From Paludibacteraceae bacterium (lineage in GTDB: Bacteria; Bacteroidota; Bacteroidia; Bacteroidales; Paludibacteraceae): 64,000 bases of DNA. The DNA is taken from positions 1 through 64,000 of the forward strand of contig CAJOKE010000007.1 in NCBI GenBank assembly GCA_905235225.1, read 5' to 3'. Within the stretch, counting starts at the first letter, position 1, and the number at the start of each line of letters is the position of its first letter. A model generated the notes under the pieces. That model was not told where the DNA came from. It was given only the letters and a program-made list of their open reading frames with translations, and did not search any database. The position numbers and the translations under genes were made by a program. Shown here piece by piece: positions 17,618-25,896 of this stretch.

Positions 17618-18823
17618 TCACTCGACATACAGCACCAGCCCCTTCAGATACTCGCCTTCCGGATGGTAGATATTGATTGGATGGTCTGCCGGTTGGTGCA
17701 GTTGGTGTAATATACGGACTTTGCGACCGACTTGCGCCGCAGCCGTAAATACTGCCAAACGGAACATCTCTTTGTCTATGGCTTGCGAACAAGAGAATGT
17801 AAACAGTATCCCGCCATGCTGGATCTTCTCTATAGCCTTGCTATTGATGCGGCGGTAACCGCGTAACGCATTGGAAATGGCATCCCTGTGTTTGGCAAAA
17901 GCAGGCGGATCCAGTATAATCAGGTCATACTTGTTCTCCTTCTGCTCATTAAGGAAATCGAACGCATCCGCCGCATAGGAATAATGTGCGGTGAAATCGG
18001 GGAAATTGCGTACCACGTTGGCATTAACAAGGTCAATCGCCTTTGCACTGACATCTACCGAAGTCACCGATTTCGCTCCCCCGCGAATGGCATATACCGA
18101 AAAACCGCCCGTGTAACAAAACATATTCAGCACATCATGACCTTTCGCATAATGTTCTAACAGCAATCGGTTTTCACGCTGGTCAACGAAAAAGCCTGTC
18201 TTTTGCCCCCTCACCCAGTCAATACGGAACTGCAAACCGTTTTCTGTAGCCCAACATGCCTCATCACCCGCTTTGCCGATTAGATAGCCGGTCTTGTCAC
18301 CCTCTATCGGTGCCTTGAAAGGAAGAGTATCATCCGATTTATAATAGACATTCTTCACCTGAGGCAGCGTTTCCGCCAATGCACGGGCTATCTCATGACG
18401 ATGTACATGTATGCCCACTGAATGCGCCTGCACTACTGCCGTATCGTGATACACATCTACCACCAAACCCGGCAGGAAATCCCCCTCACCATGTATCAGA
18501 CGGAAGGTATCATTGTCCTCTCTCACAAGCCCTGACACTTGGCGTAACTGCCATGCAGCTGCTATCCGCTGCTTCCAGAAATCCGAAGGCAGACTATCCA
18601 CACCGAACGCTAAAATACGTACCGCTATCGAACCGACCTGCCAATGGCCGACTGCCAATGTTTTGCCGGTGGAATCGGCTACTCTGACGAGTTCGCCTTC
18701 CTGCGGTTGAGCATGGGGATAATGGCTGTCAAGTACTATCTTGGCTATCGCGCCGGAGAAAACCCACGGATGGAATCGGAGAACGGATTCTTCCTTGCGG
18801 GGTTTGAGAATAATAGTATTCAT
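17618..18823 (-). CDS. Class I rRNA large-subunit methyltransferase, RlmI/YccW-like
   Basis: 401 residues. An N-terminal PUA domain (residues 1-75, LKPRKEESVLRFHPWVFSGA) precedes a Rossmann methyltransferase with VLNMFCYTGGFSVYA, TSVDVSAKAIDL, LIILDPPAFAKH and the catalytic-Cys region FTFSCSQAI. It matches the family that makes 5-methylcytosine in 23S rRNA (position 1962 in E. coli); the target here is inferred from the family. Last gene of the tRNA-panD-tgt-lptG-exonuclease run. It converges with comF with 18 bp between stops. Confidence 0.9.
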   Translation of the reverse strand: MNTIILKPRKEESVLRFHPWVFSGAIAKIVLDSHYPHAQPQEGELVRVADSTGKTLAVGHWQVGSIAVRILAFGVDSLPSDFWKQRIAAAWQLRQVSGLVREDNDTFRLIHGEGDFLPGLVVDVYHDTAVVQAHSVGIHVHRHEIARALAETLPQVKNVYYKSDDTLPFKAPIEGDKTGYLIGKAGDEACWATENGLQFRIDWVRGQKTGFFVDQRENRLLLEHYAKGHDVLNMFCYTGGFSVYAIRGGAKSVTSVDVSAKAIDLVNANVVRNFPDFTAHYSYAADAFDFLNEQKENKYDLIILDPPAFAKHRDAISNALRGYRRINSKAIEKIQHGGILFTFSCSQAIDKEMFRLAVFTAAAQVGRKVRILHQLHQPADHPINIYHPEGEYLKGLVLYVE

Positions 18824-18845
18824 ATAATATTTGGCGTAAAAAAGA

Positions 18846-19550
18846 CTACGGTTGTTTTTCCTTCTCCCCTTCTTGAAGACGGGCGGCTATCACTTCCTGC
18901 TGATGCAGATACTGGCGTTCCAACTCCTCGCGCTTCAATGCGGCTGCTTCATCAGGCGGCAGAGGCTCGGTATTCATCAACTCCTTGTATATCAACAATG
19001 TTGCCCACGCATCGGTTGAGGCATATCGCGCTTGCTCCGGCGTCAGAATCGCATTCTCCCAGTTGGTCAGCTGCTGCGTCTTGCTGATTTTCTTGCCGAA
19101 ACATATCGCAAACATTTTCTGCAAACCGAGATCCAAAATGCCGTATTTTCCGGCAATTGACTGTAAATCCACACAATTGGCTGCCTTGAAATTACGCAAC
19201 CGCCTTAGCCCGTTCAAATCTTCCTTGAACGCCAATCCGACTTTGCATATATTCGGATTGGCGAACAGTTCTGCCAACTCTTGCGGCATTCCTATCTTGG
19301 ATAAGCGGAACAGATAGCAACGCTCCTCTGTCGCTATTTGCACCAAGGCGGTCGGATAATGAACCCCGCGTGTAAACGATGGGCGCGATTCGGTATCTAC
19401 ACCCACTACCTTTTGCTCATTCAGATATCCGATGGAATCGGGGATTTTCGACATCTCATCCACAATAATCACCTCTCCCTCAAAGCGCGCTATAGGTAGC
19501 CACTGTATGAGGTCCTTTGAATACTTATGGATAAAATGATTCTCCTTCAT
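18846..19550 (-). CDS. RNase D-like 3'-5' exonuclease (DEDD)
   Basis: 234 residues. The exonuclease core has motif I VVGVDTESRPSF (Asp and Glu), a middle segment ICKVGLAFKEDLNGLRR (motif II aspartate) and motif III ARYASTDAWATLLIYKEL (Tyr, Asp). It lacks the HRDC domains of full RNase D, as do the short RNase D-like proteins common in this phylum. A charged C-terminal coiled coil ends the protein. Activity on RNA or DNA cannot be decided from sequence. It sits 22 nt upstream of the rRNA methyltransferase and 39 nt downstream of lptG, fitting an RNA-processing operon. Confidence 0.88.
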   Translation of the reverse strand: MKENHFIHKYSKDLIQWLPIARFEGEVIIVDEMSKIPDSIGYLNEQKVVGVDTESRPSFTRGVHYPTALVQIATEERCYLFRLSKIGMPQELAELFANPNICKVGLAFKEDLNGLRRLRNFKAANCVDLQSIAGKYGILDLGLQKMFAICFGKKISKTQQLTNWENAILTPEQARYASTDAWATLLIYKELMNTEPLPPDEAAALKREELERQYLHQQEVIAARLQEGEKEKQP

Positions 19551-19589
19551 TCTTTCGGTTGTTCCTTCATTGTTACTGTTTCGTTGTAT

Positions 19590-20663
19590 TTACCTTCTCA
19601 CTCGGAAATACAGTACGATTCCTATGGCAAGGAATACAAAATTCGGCAGCCACGCCGCCATGAACGGTGACATCACACCGCTGACCGAAAACGTCGTGCT
19701 TACTGTTGAAAACAAAATATACAACGCCGTCAGCACAATGCCGATACCGAGGTTCTTACCCATACCCCCGCGGACTTTCTTGCTACTCATCGTCACACCT
19801 AAAAGTGTCATGATAAACGCTCCGATCGGTCCTGCCCATCGCTTGTGCCATTCCGTTTCGAATGCCTGTATATTCCCCGCTCCGCGGGCTTCCTGACGCG
19901 CCATGAATTCCCGCAACTCGGGATTCGTCATCATTTGCGCACTTTCTGCTGTCATGAATAACTCTTTTGGTTCTATCGGGATAATCGTATCTAAACGGTC
20001 ACCGCGAGTCAGACGCTCATGCATGCCTTCAAAATCACGACGGATGTAATTCTCCAAATGCCAGTGATATAAAGAATCATAGCGTATCCTGTCTGCTGTG
20101 ATTCTGCCGGTCAGCACCTTCCCGTCAAAATGCTCTAATGAGGCACGATAACCCATCTTGGTTCTGTTTTGGAACGACTCGATATATAGAATTGTCCCCG
20201 GTTCTACCTCCATCTGCACATTCCGCACATTCTCGGATGTAAACCGCTGGCAGTGCTTGTCTGTAAAAGTCAGCAAATGCTTTGAGGCGGGGGGGATGAC
20301 ATAACCGCTCAACCATACACCCATACCGAACAGCAGAGTGGCGGAAATTAAATACGGTACCAGGAACCGCTGATAACTCACACCGCTCGCTAATATGGCG
20401 ATTACCTCGCTGTTTCCCGCCATCTTGGATGTAAAGAAGATCACCGATATAAAGATGAACAGCGATGAGAACATGTTGGCATAATACGGGATAAAATGGA
20501 TATAATAATCCATAATAATCTCCTTTGCCGTCAACTGGTCTTCAAAGAAATCATCCATCTTCTCCGTCAAATCAAAGACAATGGCTATACTCAATATCAG
20601 CACGATAGAGAAAAAGAACGTGCCGAGGAATTTCTTAATAATATATAGGTCTAATCGCTTCAC
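19590..20663 (-). CDS. lptG: LptF/LptG-family lipopolysaccharide export permease
   Basis: 357 residues with six predicted membrane segments around a periplasmic jellyroll. The N-terminal signature is LDLYIIKKFLGTFFFSIVLI, followed by MSSKKVRGGMGKNLGIGI in the C-terminal half. It is a permease of the LptB2FG transporter that pulls lipid A-linked glycans from the inner membrane; LptF versus LptG cannot be settled with certainty. The start codon is GTG at 20663, 2 nt after the tgt stop, so translational coupling is likely. Confidence 0.92.
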   Translation of the reverse strand: MKRLDLYIIKKFLGTFFFSIVLILSIAIVFDLTEKMDDFFEDQLTAKEIIMDYYIHFIPYYANMFSSLFIFISVIFFTSKMAGNSEVIAILASGVSYQRFLVPYLISATLLFGMGVWLSGYVIPPASKHLLTFTDKHCQRFTSENVRNVQMEVEPGTILYIESFQNRTKMGYRASLEHFDGKVLTGRITADRIRYDSLYHWHLENYIRRDFEGMHERLTRGDRLDTIIPIEPKELFMTAESAQMMTNPELREFMARQEARGAGNIQAFETEWHKRWAGPIGAFIMTLLGVTMSSKKVRGGMGKNLGIGIVLTALYILFSTVSTTFSVSGVMSPFMAAWLPNFVFLAIGIVLYFRVRR

Positions 20664-20665
20664 AA

Positions 20666-21796
20666 CTATAATCGGGTCATGATACGGGGAAGAACATCAT
20701 CTTTCCATGCCTTGAAGTCACCGGCGATTATATGCTTGCGCGCCTCGCCGACAAGTTCCAAATAGAAACACAAGTTATGAATACTCAGTATCTCCAGTCC
20801 CAACATCTCTTCGGCATGAATCAGGTGCCTTACATATGCTCTTGTATATTCATGATCGACATAACTGCCGCCGGTCGGATCCAGTTCGCTGAAATCATCC
20901 TCCCACTTTTTATTGCGCATGTTCATCACGCCTTGCCATGTGAAGATCATTCCGTTTCGCCCGTTACGGGTCGGCATGACGCAGTCAAACATATCCACCC
21001 CGCGCTCAATGCCTTCTAATATATTCCACGGAGTACCCACTCCCATCAGGTACCGGGGCTTGTCTTGCGGCAGAATGTCATTGACCACCTCTATCATCTC
21101 ATACATCACCTCTGTCGGTTCGCCGACTGCCAATCCCCCGATCGCATAACCGTCTCTGTCCAGATCGCGCAAACGCTTGGCGGCTTCCTGACGCAAATCG
21201 GTATAGACACAACCCTGAACGATTGGGAACAAATGCTGCTTATAGCCGTACAGGTCTTCCGTTCCGTCAAACCGCGCGATACATCGGTCCAACCAGCGGT
21301 GCGTCCTCTCCATCGACTCTTTCGCATACTTCCTGTCTGCCGTTCCCGGGCAGCACTCATCGAACGCCATCATGATATCGGCACCTATCTCGCGCTCGAT
21401 ATCCATCACATTCTCCGGCGTAAACAACAACTTCCTACCATCTATATGGGACGAAAAACGCACGCCCTCTTCTGTCATCTTGCGAATATCGGTCAGCGAA
21501 AACACCTGATACCCGCCGGAATCTGTCAGAATCGGCTTCGTCCACCCCTCAAACTTATGCAAACCGCCGGCCTGACGAAGTATCTGCGTCCCCGGACGAA
21601 GATACAGATGGTACGTATTGCCTAATATAATCTGTGCATGGATGTCATCCGTCAGGTCACGTTTGTGGACACCCTTGACAGTGCCAACCGTTCCTACCGG
21701 CATAAAGATGGGCGTCTCTATATCGCCATGGTCTGTGTGTACTACCCCGGCTCGGGCAGCTGAGGCAGTATCCGTATGAAGAAGGTCAAAAAACAT
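20666..21796 (-). CDS. tgt: tRNA-guanine transglycosylase (queuine/preQ1), zinc cysteines absent
   Basis: 376 residues. It swaps guanine-34 for preQ1 or queuine in GUN-anticodon tRNAs. The catalytic and substrate regions are intact: ILTDSGGYQVFSL, IMAFDECCPG, YAIGGLAVGEP and FDCVMPTRNGRNG. The usual CxCxxC zinc motif after LDP is replaced by GGSYVDHEY, while the histidine in SIHNLCFYL remains. Bacteroidota TGTs may generally lack this cluster, as far as I recall. Its ATG overlaps the panD stop by one base (TAATG), so the two are translationally coupled. Confidence 0.96.
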   Translation of the reverse strand: MFFDLLHTDTASAARAGVVHTDHGDIETPIFMPVGTVGTVKGVHKRDLTDDIHAQIILGNTYHLYLRPGTQILRQAGGLHKFEGWTKPILTDSGGYQVFSLTDIRKMTEEGVRFSSHIDGRKLLFTPENVMDIEREIGADIMMAFDECCPGTADRKYAKESMERTHRWLDRCIARFDGTEDLYGYKQHLFPIVQGCVYTDLRQEAAKRLRDLDRDGYAIGGLAVGEPTEVMYEMIEVVNDILPQDKPRYLMGVGTPWNILEGIERGVDMFDCVMPTRNGRNGMIFTWQGVMNMRNKKWEDDFSELDPTGGSYVDHEYTRAYVRHLIHAEEMLGLEILSIHNLCFYLELVGEARKHIIAGDFKAWKDDVLPRIMTRL

Positions 21797-22137
21797 TATA
21801 ATTTATTTGCTTGAGGGAAAACCACCGAAGGCTTGAACGCCTTGGCTTCCTCGGGAGTCATCAACGCATACGACATGATTATTACCGTATCGCCCACACC
21901 CACAAGGTGCGCCGCCGCACCGTTGATACAGATACATCCGCTGCCGCGCTTGCCCTTGATTACATACGTCTCAAGACGCGCACCATTCGTATTGTCAACC
22001 ACTTGGACACGTTCGCCCTCATAGATATTGGACGCATCCATCAGGGCCTCATCTATCGTAATGCTGCCTATATAATCGAGGTTCGCCTCGGTCACCGTCA
22101 CACGATGAATCTTCGATTTGAGAATCTGTAACAACAT
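21796..22137 (-). CDS. panD: Aspartate 1-decarboxylase
   Basis: A 113-residue pyruvoyl enzyme making beta-alanine for pantothenate and CoA. It has the self-cleavage site YIGSIT (Gly-Ser, Ser at about residue 25), [16 protein letters not shown] at the start, and [19 protein letters not shown]. The protein is full length. Its ATG is only 4 nt from the 3' end of tRNA-Ser, and the sole promoter in sight lies upstream of the tRNA, so panD is apparently expressed from a tRNA-mRNA transcript. Confidence 0.96.
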   Translation of the reverse strand: MLLQILKSKIHRVTVTEANLDYIGSITIDEALMDASNIYEGERVQVVDNTNGARLETYVIKGKRGSGCICINGAAAHLVGVGDTVIIMSYALMTPEEAKAFKPSVVFPQANKL

Positions 22138-22141
22138 GAAG

Positions 22142-22226
22142 CGGAAAGAGAGGGATTCGAACCCCCGGACCCGTTAAGGTCAACGGTTTTCAAGACCGCC
22201 GCGATCGACCACTCCGCCATCTTTCC
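22142..22226 (-). tRNA. tRNA-Ser (UGA)
   Basis: An 85-nt class II tRNA: acceptor stem GGAAAGA/TCTTTCC with discriminator G, a D-arm starting GGCGGAGTGG, anticodon loop CTTGAAA (anticodon TGA, reading UCA), a long variable arm and T-loop GGTTCGAATCC. CCA is not encoded. It is followed after 4 nt by the panD start codon on the same strand. Confidence 0.97.
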
Positions 22227-22240
22227 TTCAAAAAAGCGTG

Positions 22241-22272
22241 CAAAAGTACAACTTTTATTGCATATACACAAA
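22241..22272 (-). promoter_or_regulatory. Promoter of the tRNA-Ser/panD/tgt/lptG operon
   Basis: TTTG 22272-22269, a 20-bp spacer and TACTTTTG 22248-22241 on the minus strand. The start is predicted near 22234, 8 nt ahead of the mature tRNA 5' end. Confidence 0.8.
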
Positions 22273-22344
22273 AAAAAATGCACTTTTTATTACAAAAATG
22301 CACTTTTCTGTATAAAATTAACGCTATTTCCCGGCTTTACACCC

Positions 22345-22362
22345 GCCGGATTCGCATCCGGC
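22345..22362. terminator. Possible terminator hairpin after tyrS
   Basis: A perfect 7-bp GC-rich stem, GCCGGAT-TCGC-ATCCGGC, just past the tyrS stop codon, with a second partly overlapping stem (CCGGC...GCCGG) next to it. No uridine tract follows immediately, so termination is only a possibility. Confidence 0.3.
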
Positions 22363-22364
22363 GT

Positions 22365-23660
22365 CTATTCTGCTACCACAAGATAGTAGTTCTTCTTCCC
22401 CTTCTGGAACAGCAGATACTTGCCGTTGATCAGCCGCTCTGTCGTCAGAGCCGTTTGCGGGTCGGTCAGTTTCTCCTTGTTCAGGCTCAACCCGTTCCCC
22501 TGAATCATCTTGCGCGCCTCGCCCTTCGATGGGAATATATTTGTTTTCTCAGCCAGCAAATCCAGCGGCGGAATACCGGCTTCCAGTTCCGCACGGCTGA
22601 TACTGAAACGCTCTACACCCTCAAACACCTGCAGGAACGTCTCTTCATCCAATGCCTTCAACGCCTCTGCTGTCGCATTGCCGAACAGGATGTTGCTTGC
22701 CTCAACGGCTGCATTATAATCTGCCTCACTGTGTACCATCGTCGTCACTTCTTTCGCTAAACGTTTCTGCAGCACACGCAGATGTGGGGCTGCCTCATGC
22801 TCGGCTATCAGACCATCTATCTCCTCGCGCTCCAATGACGTGAATATCTTGATGTAACGCTTCGCGTCATCGTCACTCACGTTCATCCAGAACTGATAGA
22901 ACTTATACGGACTTGTGTACTTTCTGTCCAGCCATACATTGCCGCTCTCTGTTTTGCCGAACTTCCCGCCGTCAGCCTTCGTTATCAACGGGCAGGTCAG
23001 CGCATAAGCCTCGCCGCCGCCCATCCGGCGGATCAGTTCCGTGCCAGTGGTGATATTGCCCCATTGGTCACTGCCGCCCATCTGTAACTTGCAGTTCTTG
23101 TGCTTGTTCAGATACGCAAAATCATAACCCTGAAGCAACTGATACGTGAACTCCGTAAACGACATACCGCAGTTGAACTCGCCGTTGAAACGCTTCTTCA
23201 CACTGTCTTTCGCCATCATATAATTCACCGTTATCAGTTTGCCTATATCGCGCGTAAAATTGATAAACGTATAGTCCTTCATCCAGTCATAGTTATTCAC
23301 CAACTCCGCAGCATTCGGCTCGCTCGAATTGAAGTCCAAGAACTTCTCCAACTGCGCCTTGATGTGCGCCACATTATGCGCCAATGTCTTTTCGTCCAGC
23401 AGATTACGCTCGGCACTCTTCCCGCTCGGGTCACCGATCATACCGGTCGCACCGCCTATCAAGGCTATCGGCTTATGACCGCAGCGTTGCAGGTGGCGGA
23501 GCATCATAATCCCGCACAGGTGTCCGATATGCAGGCTGTCCGCGGTCGGATCTATACCCACATATCCGGCGGTCACCTCCTTGTTCAACTGTTCTTCCGT
23601 ACCCGGCATGATGTCTTGCAACATCCCGCGCCAGCGTAATTCTTCTACAAAATTCTTCAT
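22365..23660 (-). CDS. tyrS: Tyrosyl-tRNA synthetase
   Basis: A 431-residue class I synthetase. It has the HIGH motif as [11 protein letters not shown] and tyrosine-binding segments [11 protein letters not shown] and [10 protein letters not shown]. The KMSKS loop is of the KFGKT type, and a C-terminal S4 RNA-binding domain ([19 protein letters not shown]) ends the protein. Length and domain order are normal. No T-box or other leader element was recognised upstream; the upstream region holds an 11-bp repeat array and a GC-rich structured segment, with only a weak TATCTTTG near 23973-23980. Confidence 0.97.
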   Translation of the reverse strand: MKNFVEELRWRGMLQDIMPGTEEQLNKEVTAGYVGIDPTADSLHIGHLCGIMMLRHLQRCGHKPIALIGGATGMIGDPSGKSAERNLLDEKTLAHNVAHIKAQLEKFLDFNSSEPNAAELVNNYDWMKDYTFINFTRDIGKLITVNYMMAKDSVKKRFNGEFNCGMSFTEFTYQLLQGYDFAYLNKHKNCKLQMGGSDQWGNITTGTELIRRMGGGEAYALTCPLITKADGGKFGKTESGNVWLDRKYTSPYKFYQFWMNVSDDDAKRYIKIFTSLEREEIDGLIAEHEAAPHLRVLQKRLAKEVTTMVHSEADYNAAVEASNILFGNATAEALKALDEETFLQVFEGVERFSISRAELEAGIPPLDLLAEKTNIFPSKGEARKMIQGNGLSLNKEKLTDPQTALTTERLINGKYLLFQKGKKNYYLVVAE

Positions 23661-23679
23661 ATCACTGATATTCTTGTTT

Positions 23680-23833
23680 TTATTCCACCTTTATACCACG
23701 TTCCGTTCGCATCTCGTTCGCATCACGTTCGCATTCAGTACCTCACAATTCGGTTTAACATACCTCTTTATACTCAAATAAAAATTCACGACTCACTTAC
23801 GACTCGCTTACGGGACGGATACGGCACGGTTAC
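23680..23833. repeat. Intergenic 11-bp-periodic tandem array (14 units)
   Basis: Immediately upstream of tyrS, units of 11 bp follow each other in register: TTATTCCACCT, TTATACCACGT, TCCGTTCGCAT, CTCGTTCGCAT, CACGTTCGCAT, later AACATACCTCT and TTATACTCAAA, then GACTCACTTAC, GACTCGCTTAC, GGGACGGATAC and GGCACGGTTAC. Each resembles its neighbour, and the sequence drifts along the array. The units are unrelated to those of the 7-kb array, but the period is the same. Confidence 0.88.
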
Positions 23834-23950
23834 GAGCAGGAGTGCGACGGAACGCACTCCGAGTGTTGCGCCCGAGCTGTCACCACAGTGAGGAAACAGC
23901 GCAATACATAGAATGGCGCGACCGCCTAAATAAGAAACTATGCTATAGAA
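23834..23950. repeat. GC-rich structured intergenic segment, possible dispersed repeat
   Basis: Directly after the 11-bp array comes a GC-rich stretch with a perfect 8-bp hairpin (GGAGTGCG...CGCACTCC, 23839-23860) and a second short stem (GCTGT...ACAGC). A minus-strand reading frame across it (23786-24025) has no signal peptide or domain, and I regard it as spurious. Its phrase PHCGDSSGATLGVRSVAL looks familiar from spurious ORFs in related genomes, which would make this a dispersed element. That is recollection, not something I can check. 23951-24070 is AT-rich with nothing I can support. Confidence 0.4.
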
Positions 23951-24070
23951 CTCCTTTGCGAAATTTTCTGCAAAGATAATGCAAAAGTACTTTTTGTGTA
24001 TAAAAAAAATTGCTTTTTTCACCAAAAACTGCTTTTTTAACGCTCCAACTGCGCTTTTTTACCAAATTTA

Positions 24071-24102
24071 TTTGCACATATAAAAAAAAACACTTACCTT
24101 TG
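24071..24102 (+). promoter_or_regulatory. Strong promoter of the lipoprotein/barrel operon
   Basis: TTTG 24071-24074, a 20-bp spacer and TACCTTTG 24095-24102 are exact consensus. The start near 24109 leaves an unusually long leader of about 195 nt before ATG 24305. The leader is A/T-rich with purine runs (AGAAAGAAAGAGATG) and may carry stabilising or regulatory structure. Confidence 0.85.
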
Positions 24103-24304
24103 CGCGATTTTTGGAATAGAACACTCCGAAATCAACACAAAAACACTGATTTATTACTAAAAACCTTATTAGTCACATATAGTAACCATATATATATAAA
24201 CCATAGAAAGAAAGAGATGTGAAGTGATGATTAACACATTCTTTATTTCTTAAATTAACCCAATTATTAACAAATTCATTTATTAACTTAAAATTCAAAA
24301 AGTT

Positions 24305-25837
24305 ATGAAGAAAGTATTTTTGTTTGCCGCGATGGCTATCCTCGCTCTCGTTGGCTGCGAAAAGCAAAACCAATCTGAACTGAATTTCGAGGACGTTCAA
24401 AAAGAGGCTACCGTTAAAGGTACGCTCGTTGCTTATGTTAACGCTCCGGGTGCTGCTACACAAACTCTCGCACTCGAAGGCGTTCGCGTTTATGTAGAAG
24501 TAGACGCCGGTCAGTACACTGACGGTGCATCCGGTGCCAACAAGTTCGAGGCTAAAACTGACGCCGAAGGTAAATTCGAAATCAAAGTGAAAACCGGTGC
24601 AAAAAGCATTAAAGGCGCACTCCTCAAAATCGATGACTTCAGCTATGATGTAAATGGCAAAACCGTTTACTACACATTCGATGATGTTAACTTGGGCGAC
24701 CTCACTGCTGATGGTCTGGAGAACAACTTCCTCGTTGCTAAAGAGGATGCCGTTCTCAACCAAACTGTTGGTACAGCCAAACTGATGGGTGTCCTCACCT
24801 ATGACGCCGGTACTGTTAAACAGGCTGACGGTACATTGGAAGAACACAGCCACGCTTATGCCGCTAATGTCGACGTAATCGCTGCTGTTACTTACTTCGC
24901 AGGCGAACCCGAAGAGGTTGTTAAAAAATTCGTCGTTAAAACCGACTCAAAAGGTGCTTATTCTTTCGACATCCCTGTTGAAGATGGTGGTAACGATCTT
25001 GAACTCTCTATCGCTCAATTCAAAGCCAACTACACGGAGTTCGCTAACAACCAATGGACTACTTCCGAGTATTTCTACACACTCTCTGCTCCCGTTCCCG
25101 CTACTGTTAATGCTAACGAAACCAGAATCGTTGACTTCGCTGCTGACACCAAAGAGGCTATCGAACCCACTACCAAAAACCAAATCGCTTTCAATGTGAA
25201 AGGTGTGATGTGGAAACAATTCGAGAAACCCGAATATGACAAGAGCGATAACCTCACAGGGTACGTTAAGGGACTCCAAACCACTTCTGATTACAAAATC
25301 ACTATCCGTTTGGACTACTATGATGACGCACATACTGAAATTCTTTCCTCCATCCTCTATGAGGGCATTACTCCGGGCGACAAAGGTGCTGTTAACCAAC
25401 AGGTTAAACTCTATGACGGTTGGGATATCGCTAACGTAAAAGTTTCTGCTTACGCTGACAAAACTGTCAAAGTTACCGCTAATGAGTTCTCTCACTACTA
25501 TCTTGCACTCGATACCGACACCAAAAAGTATGCTACTGTAAAAGACGGTTATACCAAACAGAAAGACCTCCAAGGTATCTACAAAGGTGGACCGGATAAC
25601 CTCCTCTGCACTGCCAAATGGGCGGATGACAAACAACTCTTCTTCGACCTTGACCTCGGCGACCTCGTTCTCAGATTCGAGCCTGAAAACCAAGGTACGC
25701 TCATAGGTATCCCCTTTGATGTTGATCCGGGTGCTCCCGCAGAACTCTGCGATGGAACTGATAATAAGTACTACTTCCACACCACCCCGATTGATGGCAA
25801 AGTATATGCACTTGGTATCGGCGGTATCGCTTGGTAA
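24305..25837 (+). CDS. Abundant surface lipoprotein with carboxypeptidase-regulatory-like modules
   Basis: A 510-residue lipoprotein of unknown function. Signal peptide and lipobox are LALVGC (Cys18), followed by KQNQSELNFED. Two or more transthyretin-like beta modules follow (VKGTLVAYVNAPG ... TDAEGKFEIKVKTGAKS; KLMGVLTYDAG ... TDSKGAYSFDIPVEDGG). The C-terminal ~200 residues are unassigned. Codon choice is strongly skewed to a small set (GCT, GTT, AAC, CTC, GGT), and together with a consensus promoter this suggests very high expression. It precedes an outer-membrane barrel gene by 59 nt without a terminator, so the two probably form a surface complex. Confidence 0.85.
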   Translation: MKKVFLFAAMAILALVGCEKQNQSELNFEDVQKEATVKGTLVAYVNAPGAATQTLALEGVRVYVEVDAGQYTDGASGANKFEAKTDAEGKFEIKVKTGAKSIKGALLKIDDFSYDVNGKTVYYTFDDVNLGDLTADGLENNFLVAKEDAVLNQTVGTAKLMGVLTYDAGTVKQADGTLEEHSHAYAANVDVIAAVTYFAGEPEEVVKKFVVKTDSKGAYSFDIPVEDGGNDLELSIAQFKANYTEFANNQWTTSEYFYTLSAPVPATVNANETRIVDFAADTKEAIEPTTKNQIAFNVKGVMWKQFEKPEYDKSDNLTGYVKGLQTTSDYKITIRLDYYDDAHTEILSSILYEGITPGDKGAVNQQVKLYDGWDIANVKVSAYADKTVKVTANEFSHYYLALDTDTKKYATVKDGYTKQKDLQGIYKGGPDNLLCTAKWADDKQLFFDLDLGDLVLRFEPENQGTLIGIPFDVDPGAPAELCDGTDNKYYFHTTPIDGKVYALGIGGIAW

Positions 25838-25896
25838 TATCCATGTGACAGAACTAAACAATTACCATACTATTTAATCAATTAAATTGTATCACA

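Noticed and set aside
23661..24000. T-box or other riboswitch controlling tyrS
   Set aside because: No T-box core sequence or recognisable aptamer was found; the interval is explained by repeats and a hairpin.
23786..24025. A 79-codon minus-strand reading frame upstream of tyrS
   Set aside because: It overlaps the 11-bp array and the hairpin segment and has no domain, no promoter and no codon bias like its neighbours.
24173..25861. Long antisense reading frames (226 and 304 codons) opposite the abundant lipoprotein
   Set aside because: They mirror the strong codon bias of the sense gene, lack signal or domain features, and the sense gene has a consensus promoter and lipobox.
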